DNA from: Rhizophlyctis rosea
Lineage: Eukaryota > Chytridiomycota > Chytridiomycetes > Rhizophlyctidales > Rhizophlyctidaceae
NCBI GenBank assembly: GCA_027596075.1
Contig: JADGJC010000149.1
Location: forward strand, 1 to 64,000
Length of the DNA stretch: 64,000 bases
Direction of reading: 5' to 3'
Shown here: positions 55,840 through 64,000 of the stretch, piece by piece
Layout: every line of letters begins with the position of its first letter
Numbering within the stretch: the first letter of the stretch is position 1
Notes under the pieces: model-generated
What the model was told of the DNA's origin: nothing
Database searches by the model: none
The model's input: only the letters and a program-made list of their open reading frames with translations
Translations under genes and position numbers: made by a program

Positions 55840-58753
55840 CTACACATCCCCCTCTTTAACCTCCTTCACCTCCGGCGCAACAACTTCCCTCTCAAACTCC
55901 AACACCAACTCCGTATGCTCCGTATGCGGGAACATATCCACCGGCTGCGCCCGGACAAGCCTGAACGGTCCCAACTTGAACTTGTTCGACGTCGGACGAA
56001 GAAGACTACACCCAAAAACAAAAGTCAGACACACCCACAAAAAAGAAGGGAAAAAAGCACTTGAACCAAAAAAACTCACTCAACGAAGTTCTGCAAACTC
56101 TTCTCCGCATCACACGCCACGAAAATCACGCGATGGATGCCAGGACATTCACGAATAGTCTGCACGACTTTCTTGTCGACGCCCATCCTGGGTGGATCCA
56201 ACACCGCCACGACTTCTTCCTCGCCCCGAACATGGTCATGCAACACGTCCCAGATCCGGTCTTCGAGTTTGCCGACGTAGAAGGAGACGTTTTCGATGCC
56301 TGTGAAGAAAAAGATTGTATGAGCGGGGCAGGGGACAAAAGAGAAGGACAAGAGACACGAACCATTCAACTTAGCATTAGCTTTCGCATCCGTAACAGCA
56401 GCCTGAACCATCTCAATCCCAACAACCTTCTTCACATTCCCGGCCATACTCAACCCAATGGTCCCCGTCCCACAACAAAGATCCAACAACACGACATTCG
56501 ATTCCTTTTCCCTGATATCACCTTTCACATCCACCCCCACATCACCAGCACTACCCTTAGCATCAGCAACCGCCTGCTCCCTCTCAGCTTCAAACGCCCG
56601 CTTCCTCACAAGCATAGTCTCGAACATCTCCTCCCACCGTGGGTCGCCACCTTCTTTCAGGGGAGCGTCGTCGCCGGTGATGTTGGTGAGGATGTCGATG
56701 ATGGGACGGTCGGGTGGGTATGTGATGGTTGTGTCGTCTTCGGTTTCGGCGTCGAGAACGACGCCAGGTTCGATCTTAACTTCTTGCTTGATGCCTTGGA
56801 GCTTCTCGGCCAGAGCTCTCTCCTTGCCGGAGAGCCATTCCAAAGGCCAGTTGAGTAACCGCCATTGACGCTTCGTCGTTTTCTCGGGCTCTTGCGCCTT
56901 GTTGACGGAGTCCGTGTACCCGACGGCGCACCAGTCGCGGATGAGGCTGTACAACGCTTCCGTGCCGGGCGTGTTGACTTGGAAGAACGCGCCTGGAGAG
57001 ATACGGAACCTATTCACACACGAAAACCGATCGTTAACCCATTTTGCACCAAAAGACGACCACATCATCCGTAAAGGGGATGTTCACCACGTGGAATGGG
57101 TAATGGTCGTCAAAACTTACTTCAGCCCAAGCAACTCCTCGTGGATCCAAGGGAAGCCTTGGATAAGATGGGTCGGGGCTTGGTCCATCGACATGATGCC
57201 GTTGAAGTTCCCTTGGTGTTCCTGAATTAGGAAGCTCGTGATGGTTACTTCATGGTTCGCTCGCGCTTCGTTGTAGGCTGTTCGCATGCGTTCAAGGTCG
57301 TCGGCTACCTCCTTGCGGTCGACGTCGAAGGGGGCGTATTGGACGAGGATACTGACTGAAATTTTTACGTTTTGCATTAGCACGAGTGACAGGTGGACAT
57401 GGACCTCGAGACACACCTTCTCCGCTCCGGAGCGTGCGGACTTGCATCTGTCTCCAAAATCCGGTCTTGGCGACACGGTCGTACACCTCCAGCTTCGCCT
57501 TCTCGCGCAGGAATTTCTGACACAAATAACAAAAGTCAGCCCCGCGGTATGCTTTATTGACGATTGAGAATGACAACCTACCTGCATGACTTGAGCAATC
57601 TTCAACGCCTCCGGCGACACATTCTTGCACGGCGTGGGCTCAAGAACATTGATTTTGCCTTCTTTGAAGAGACCCAAAAGGAATCCGACGGTAGCTTTTC
57701 CTTCAAAGTTCTTTCCGAAGGAGAATTCGCACTTGTTTCTGTAACCGTCTTGCTGGGGAGATGGGATGATCTTCTCCAGCGGGCACAAGAGGCCATTGTT
57801 GTCGCTGATCCTGTCGTGGGAAAATTATAAACACGTATACAAGCAATTTACCATCACAATTGCGCTTACGCCTGCGGCACGTAGCCAAGATCATTCTTCT
57901 CGCGCTTGACCTTGTCGCTAGCCTCAGATGCATCAGCCTCTTGGGGAGCGGGAGAGGATTCGGCTGACTTTCCAGCTCCCCCATGACCTTTCCCGTTCCT
58001 TCGCTTGTCATTGGCGTTACCAAAGTTCTTCATGTTGTCTTTGAGTTTCTTCATCAGGCCGTACATCTTTTTCTGCTTCTTGACCAACTGTTCTTCGTAT
58101 GACATCCTAAACGAAGTAGTGCGAATAATCAAGACTTGCCATGATGATTCTCACAGAATCAATACTTACTCCCAGAGTGGAGTGACTTGATTGCAGATGC
58201 GTTGCTCGGGAGTGAGGTTGTCCGCGTTCGCGACAACTTCCTTGGGAACCGGTGGCGGTCGGGGAGTGTGCACAGGATTGTGACGAACGAGTTCCACAGG
58301 GCCATGCTTCCATTCGCGACCGAGCAGGGTGTTCCAGACAAGGTCCCTGTGATCCTCATCCTGAGCAAATTTGCAGCGTTAGAATACTACACATGATCAT
58401 CAACAAGAAAACTTCGTCAAACGCACCCTGCAAACAAGAATGCAGTGCCGCCACTTGGGACCCTTCTTGATCTTCGGGATATCGACCGGTTCCAAACCAG
58501 ACCGTTTGCAGAACTTTTCGATTTCTTTCTTGCCGCAGAGAGGGATGTTGTTCAACATGATTTGAGGGCGTGGAGTGTCGGGAGAGTCTTCAGCGAGTGC
58601 AGCCTTTTTCTCCGGGGCTTCATCCGGTAGGGGAACGGGCTCTGCCACGATATCTTCGTCGGCCCTCAATTTCTTTGCGGTGTGAAGGTCGTCCTCCGAT
58701 GCATCCGACGACGGCGCGGGACGCTTTTGCGGAGACGGGGGTGAGGTGTCCAT
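55840..58753 (-). CDS. TRMT2A/Trm2-type tRNA uracil-5-methyltransferase
   Basis: Nine exons (58753-58427, 58360-58170, 58106-57870, 57810-57582, 57516-57417, 57355-57121, 57009-56363, 56299-56080, 56005-55840) close at 783 residues. It makes 5-methyluridine, typically T54 of tRNA. The N-terminal part has an RRM-like segment (IMLNNIPLCGKKEIEKFCKR, then HCILVCR) as in TRMT2A, and a Lys-rich coiled coil. The catalytic part shows GYRNKCEFSFG, FRISPGAFFQVNTPGTEALY, SAM motif LDLCCGTGTIGLSMA, LDPPRMGVDKKVVQTIREC and VIFVACDAEKSLQNFVDLLR, with the nucleophile Cys in the VAC position (animals have VSC). It ends PFRLVRAQPVDMFPHTEHTE. A 110-residue acidic/Lys insertion lies between FRISPGAFF and the SAM motif. 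An upstream in-frame Met at 58825 is possible. Confidence 0.9.
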
Positions 58754-59404
58754 TGTCAGTTTGTATGCGCTGGAAGCAAGGTTTGCTTGAAGAATGATAG
58801 TGTAGGAAAGCAAAATTGCGATCATCGAAAGTGAGAATGTAAAGAAAAGAATGGGCAGAACTTAGAAGGTGAAGACTTTCAAGTCACTTTCACGATGTGG
58901 CGCATTTGTTGCCGCACAAGCCAGTGCAGTGCCACACTGGAATGTGAATGGAGTTGCACGATGGCTGTGATATGTCTCACAAAAGTAGCACAGGCATCCA
59001 CTGGAGGCGGGCTGTCATCTTGGCCTGCACATGATAGTCGTCCTTCTTTATTCCGCTTTGTAGAAGGAAGTTGGTATTGGGCACAATTGCCAAGGAGAAC
59101 GGTCTCATTGCCAACGCAACATCGGTATTGAGGTGGGTGGATATGCTTGTGCCAAGGAAAGCACAACCATACAGTCCGTTTACTCAACTGCCTCCGGTCT
59201 CCACCTCCGGGCGACACCTGGTCATATTTTTAACTCTCAACTCATACATCCTTCATTCACACCAACTGTCAATAGGGTTCTCTCATATAAGTCATCTTCT
59301 CCTTGAACTACCTTCCAAGTTGGTACGGGTTTGCAGAAGAGTTATTTTACCAAAATATCAAGACCTTTTATTTACTCAAAAGTTGACGTTTTATAAAGTA
59401 AATA
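58754..59404. promoter_or_regulatory. Divergent intergenic region, Trm2 / PEF gene
   Basis: 651 bp between opposite start codons, therefore holding both promoters. No clear TATA box or gene. Confidence 0.4.
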
Positions 59405-61571
59405 ATGAGCTACTTCAACCCAAACGCACCAAATCTTCCGCCCCGGCGGCCTCCGCAGTACCCAAACGCAGGACCATACCCACCCGCTACCACTCAACCT
59501 GGCGGGTATGGATATCCTGCTCCCACAACAGGTGCCGGCACACCCACTTCCCCATACGCAGGGACATACAATCCATATGGTAAATACTCACATTAGGCAT
59601 TTGGGGGGATGCACGGGAGAGGTGGGGGGCATGTCTGCACTTGGGTTCCACGGTATTGACCTTGGGCATTTTCCGCAGCTGCACGACCTACCGCATACAC
59701 TCCTCCCACCTCACCGCCAACGACCACCTACGCTGCTCCTTCACACCCCGTTACAACAACATCATCATCTTCATCCAACACAACGAACGCCACCATCCAA
59801 AGCCTCGAAACCGCACTACAAAAAGAAAGAAAGGAACGCGCAGCCTTAGAAGCCCGCGAAGTTGAACGCATCACATCCATCTCCCTCCTCGAAGAAAAAC
59901 TACGCAATGCAACCCTCGAACGCTCCAAAGTAGAGGAACGCGCCAGCGCCCTCCTCCACTCCGAAGAACAGCTCCTCCAGGTATCAAGAGAAAAGACTCA
60001 ACTCCAACAACGCGCCGCCCTCGTACCCCAGCTGGAAATCAGACTGCGCCAGGAGCAAGAGGAAAAGCAGACCTTGCAGCAGCGGCTGGCACAGTTCCCG
60101 GCACGAGTCGCAGAGCTGGAGCACCGCCTGACATTGGAGCAGTCTGAGAAGGAAAGGTTGAACCAACGACTATCCTCCATGACGTCCTTGGAACTCCAAA
60201 TCCAAACCGAACGCGAAAACAAAGCCGTCATCGAGCGCCGCCTAGGCGAACTAGACTCCGAACTCAAAGCCAGCCAACAAGCCCTCATCGACCTCGGCCG
60301 CACCAAAGCCGAACTCGAAGCCAGCATCCGCGCCAAAGACTCCGAAATCTCCTCCCTAAACGACCGCATCGCAAACTTCACTGCCGACGAATCGAGCGGG
60401 TTCTCTAAATTGAACGCGGAGATTAGCGCCTTGCGCGCGACGTTGGAGGAGAGGGATAAGGAGCTTGCTGGGTTGGGAGAAAGGTTGATTACGGAGACTG
60501 CGGCGTTGAATGAACGGGTATTTATTGAGGCGAGTGAGAAGGTGCAGATTGCGAATCAGTTGAGGGAGTTGCAGTTCAAGTATGAGCCGCCGCCGCCGCT
60601 TGTGGGGGATGAGAAGTTGTATTCGCAGCCGCCGCCGGATATGCCGCTTCCTATGCCGAAAGGTGAGGGGTGGGCGCATCGATGATTGCGTAGTGATCCT
60701 TTCAGATGGATTTTCTTTCGTGGCAAAACGCTTATGCTCCACCTTTCCCAAACCGCCAGGCGCCGACCCCGAACTCTGGGCCTTCTACCAATCCGTCGAC
60801 CCCTACCACCTCAAATCCATCAACGCCGCGCAGCTCCAGGGAGCCCTCAACAACGGGCCTTGGCCTCCCCTCTCATACGCTACCTCTCAAGCTCTCCACA
60901 ACCTGGTCGACAAAACAGGCAAATCCCTAACGTACGAAGACTTTGTCGTGGTGTTCCAGCTGGTGGAGAAATGGAAGGAGGTGTTCCATAAGTACGATGG
61001 GCATGAAGCGGAGACGGAATTCAAGTTTGTGCAGAGGGGGGATATGAAGAGTGCGTTGAAGAGTGGTGGGGTGGCGGTTAGTACGAAGTTTTTGGATGGG
61101 TTTTTGGTGAGGGTTCGGAAGCAGGGTAAGTTTTTTTTTTTTTTGCGTTCTTTTTGGTTGTGGTGGGGGGAGAGATGTGCGGGTTTTGGTATGTTGGGTG
61201 GATGGGGAGCAAAATTTTGCCAACTCTTCTCTGTGGGATGGTACAATCGCTATTTTGTATATTCATTTCTTCTTAACCTTCGTCATGGCTTTTTTTCATC
61301 AGCATCACCGATCGGATGGGACGACTTTGTGCAGTTCGCGGCGAAGATCAAGTTGATTGCGGATGCGTTCCGGGAGAAGGATATGGATAAGGATAATTGG
61401 GTTACGATTAGTTATGATCAGGTAATGTACTTTGTCCTTTCGGTATAGGTTTTTTTTGTCCTTCTGGTCGGATTTTTGTTTCATTGGGGGAACGGTCCCG
61501 TGTTCTTCATCGGACTAACGCTTACTTCCTTCTTGTAGTTCTTCGAGCTGGTTTCTAACTGCAGCGTATGA
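59405..61571 (+). CDS. Coiled-coil protein with C-terminal penta-EF-hand-like domain
   Basis: Five exons (59405-59579, 59679-60662, 60706-61125, 61303-61421, 61539-61571), 576 residues. The start is Pro/Tyr/Gly-rich (MSYFNPNAPNLPPRRPP), as in PEF proteins such as ALG-2 and peflin. Residues about 100-370 are one long Glu/Leu/Arg-rich coiled coil. The C-terminal 190 residues follow the PEF layout: PELWAFYQSVDPYHLKSINA, LQGALNNGPWPP, LTYEDFVVVFQLVEKWKEVF, GWDDFVQFAAKIKLIADAFR and DMDKDNWVTISYDQFFELVS. The first EF loop lacks acidic ligands, and the others are degenerate except near DMDKDN, so calcium binding may be weak. PEF domains pair at membranes and ESCRT sites. A long coiled coil joined to PEF is unusual compared with animal PEF proteins. 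Role inferred only. Confidence 0.78.
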
Positions 61572-63330
61572 ACGGGGTCTTGTGTGGAGAGGTTGTTTGG
61601 GCATTGGTGTTGGGTTGGCAGCCATAAGTCATGTTTCATGAGGGGGCAAGATATAGTGAGTTGGGGTGGTTTGTGATTCTTTTGCTACCTTATAATGGGA
61701 TCGATTTTTCGGATGTGTGTGTATAATGCAAATTGCTGGTTTCTCTCTATGGTTGGGAATCTATGCCGTTTTCGTATACGAATCTTGTCGGTTGTTTGTT
61801 GCCCTTGGTTATGAGAATTGATGGGTTTTGGGGTGATTGACAGGTCCTAGAGGTGAAGGGCTTGAAGGTGCATTGCACTTGTTGGCCGGTGCATATGTCC
61901 TTTTGGGAAGTACTTGCGTATTTGTTTGAGGTCAGCTTGCGGTGACATGCGTATCATCAAGTTGGTATGCTAGCTATGGAAAGAGGCACGTCTTCTTTTT
62001 CACTTTTCCCCCGTGCAACAGGGGCCTCTTCTTGTTGTCACCATAGTATAATGTGCTGCACTCGAAAAAAATTGAGAGCATCCGTGGGGTTGGAGGGAAT
62101 GCATCTCGGGCAGACATGTGTCATGCGGTTGCACCTGGGGCGTTGGCGACGGGTGGTGCATAAGGATTGCAACCCAATCAACATCGTCAATATTCAAGTT
62201 GCAACCTGACCTTGAGGGTTGTGTGGGGCCAAAGAGAGGCCGTATGGATAGGTGAAGCGCCAAGTTGCCAAAACAATCACAAGAATAGAACCGTCACGTC
62301 CTAATAGGGTCAGTCCGCGTTTGGATGAGGTACAAAAAAAGAAAACAAAAAGGCAAATTCACTGATTCTTCATAAACTGCTCATCAAGCCTCGATTTCCG
62401 CTGTCTTTCACCGAAGTTGGTGCTGTCGTCTCCTGCACTCCCCTTGGTTCGGGATATCATCACCAACATTTTCGTGTGGAGGCGACGGAGACTCAATGGA
62501 TTTGCACATACCTTGCACGGGGATTGAGCTACGCTGAGGTAGTGAATCTTGGAGTCGGCGCCGCGTGAGCCGATTATGTGCAAGCATATCGGTGAAATGC
62601 TCTTTATATCCCTCCCATGACAATCATGTTTGTCACCACTGCACGTGAAATGCTTTCGTTCCATCTCGAGGATTCTCCTTTCCGGTGTTCAGATTGTGTG
62701 AAGGGTCGCAACTGTACTAACCCTCTGGCAGTTCTGTCACTTAGGTCATTCCGATCGCGGATAATATTTTTTCAACATGTTGTTTTGTTTGGTGGAGGTG
62801 GAGTTTACTTGTGTTATGCCTTTTTTATGGCAGGATACAGTCCGTCGGCACTGTACACCCAAGGACCCTTGAATGACTCACATGTCGCGCAGTCACCGCA
62901 CCACCAAGCGATACCGATGTCCGTTTTCTCAGAGTTCAAAGGCGGTGACCAAGTGCCAATCCCACACCTGTCTGCTGCATGCTATATGTTACATCCTGGT
63001 TCCACCTCTGCAACAATATTGCCAGTCACATCTCCAAATTTTTGCTTTGAAGAAAAGAAAGGGCTAAGTGGAAGAAACGCCAATTGCACAGATGCGGAGC
63101 AGCTGCGCACGATGGGGAAGCGACTTGGCCTCACGCTCTGTGCGCCACTCCAATGGCAAATAAAAAGGGGGTGCTTCGGGTCGAAACCCTCTCACAACCC
63201 ACGCGTCGCAGAATCTGCAAGTGGTCAAATCCCCTCTCCCTCCATCGTTCACACAGTAGTTGTCGCATTGGAAGACACCTCACGAGTACTAACAGTCATA
63301 TCTAAAACTTCTTACCCACTCCGGCCAACC
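61572..63330. other. Gene-poor stretch
   Basis: 3' flank of the PEF gene and 5' flank of the last gene. Short frames only; no motif, repeat or RNA gene recognised. Confidence 0.45.
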
Positions 63331-64000
63331 ATGCCCGACCATCCAGCCCTAGAGCCGACCGTCCCCACGATGGTCGGAATGGCCTACTGGGGCGCCCAAC
63401 CAACTCAACGCCCTCGAAGTCACGTTTCTGCCCTTCTCCACCGATTTGAAGCCGAGATATCCTCCAAAACAGGTCTAACACCCTGGTCAACACCGCTAAC
63501 ACACCACACCCTCCTCGACCGCTTCGCCCACTGCATCCGTGACCGTACCTTTCCCACCCCCATTCCAGGTTCATCCCTCCATGAGCAGTTCATGGGTAAT
63601 TTGTCAGCGTGTACAAGGACGGATGTTACCGCTGCGACGTTGAATGGGTATATTCGTGCGCAGAAGCGTGTGGATGTAGAGCAGGCTGTTGGGTTGGTGA
63701 TGTCGTATATTGGGTGCAATGCGTGGCTGCTTGTAAAGGAGCTCGGAAACATTGTTGAGAAGAGTTGTATGTGGTTGGAAGAAAGGGATGGGACGGAGGG
63801 GTTGACGGAGGGGGAGAGGCGGTGGGTTTCGTTACGAGGGAAGATGGGAGCGTTTTTGAAGAGGATTGAGATGGGTGGTGCACTGCCTGAGGATTTTGGG
63901 CTGGAGGAGTTGATTGGTTTTGTGGGGAGGATTCGGCGGACGAGTGCTGCGAGGGCGGATCGGTGTATTCCTGTTGTGCCGTGGATGTATGAGCAAGGGG
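63331..64000 (+). CDS. Unrecognised protein, 5' part, runs off the window
   Basis: ATG at 63331 opens a frame that remains open for 223 codons to the end of the window. The product starts MPDHPALEPTVPTMVGMAYW and is otherwise an all-helical-looking sequence, with VEQAVGLVMSYIGCNAWLLV, an acidic GTEGLTEGERRW turn and LPEDFGLEELIGFVGRIRR. Minus-strand frames across it are shadows. No domain is recognised. The long open frame with normal amino-acid composition argues it is real; the 3' end and any introns lie outside. Confidence 0.6.
   Translation, partial: MPDHPALEPTVPTMVGMAYWGAQPTQRPRSHVSALLHRFEAEISSKTGLTPWSTPLTHHTLLDRFAHCIRDRTFPTPIPGSSLHEQFMGNLSACTRTDVTAATLNGYIRAQKRVDVEQAVGLVMSYIGCNAWLLVKELGNIVEKSCMWLEERDGTEGLTEGERRWVSLRGKMGAFLKRIEMGGALPEDFGLEELIGFVGRIRRTSAARADRCIPVVPWMYEQG

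Overview
This window reads as nuclear DNA of a fungus, most likely an early-diverging (chytrid-like) one. Nearly every gene has short GT-AG introns, mostly about 50-120 bp. The gene content is fungal: an Sfp1-type zinc-finger factor, a seven-helix receptor fused to an RGS domain, a Pro/Thr-rich secreted wall-type protein, an Erv-type sulfhydryl oxidase and a fungal DUF7918-like family. Placement in chytrids is inference from gene content and low gene density, not proof. There is one 10-N assembly gap (21060-21069) and one poorly assembled-looking stretch (about 25850-26160). I recognised no tRNA, rRNA, CRISPR or transposon.

Layout, left to right. 1-2000 holds the remains of an unrecognised multi-exon gene. 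2486-8477 (-) is an 18-exon gene for a 1592-residue membrane-anchored multicopper oxidase of the MnxG/MofA manganese-oxidase type, the most unusual single gene here. After a 2.6 kb gene-poor stretch come a mitochondrial pyruvate dehydrogenase kinase (-) and KIN17 (+), sharing a divergent promoter. 14-21 kb is gene-poor apart from a small Cys/His-rich reading frame and a secreted P/T-repeat protein. 21.1-24.8 kb has a 62-residue protein and the 7TM-RGS receptor. 26.2-27.6 kb is the Sfp1-like factor, followed by 3.5 kb without recognisable genes and then an FAD-dependent oxidoreductase (31125-32815, +).

33.2-46.3 kb is a tandem array, all on the minus strand, of paralogs of a DUF7918-like family. 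Two copies look intact (start codons at 42323 and 44103). One ends early (40122), one has a stop at codon 3 (46291), one is a pseudogene (36959), one is a 5'-less relic (37825-38428), and one flanking gene is related in exon layout only (34505). The better copies have six exons with matching intron phases (2,1,1,0,0). They share an upstream cassette with TGTAAACA boxes, and a tail that combines tandem psi-K-x-E sites with a hydrophobic-acidic end resembling a SUMO-interacting motif.

The right third holds housekeeping genes: an NSUN/RsmF-type RNA m5C methyltransferase, a broken GH62 arabinofuranosidase fragment, an mS34-like mitoribosomal protein, an Erv-type sulfhydryl oxidase with a long acidic tail, a TRMT2A-type tRNA uracil-5-methyltransferase (9 exons), a coiled-coil plus penta-EF-hand protein, and the 5' part of an unrecognised gene running off the right edge.

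Exon coordinates come from manual splice-site reading with phase checks. Lengths close exactly in frame for the multicopper oxidase, PDK, KIN17, the receptor, Sfp1-like, FAD oxidoreductase, Erv, TRM2, PEF, mS34 and the intact array members.
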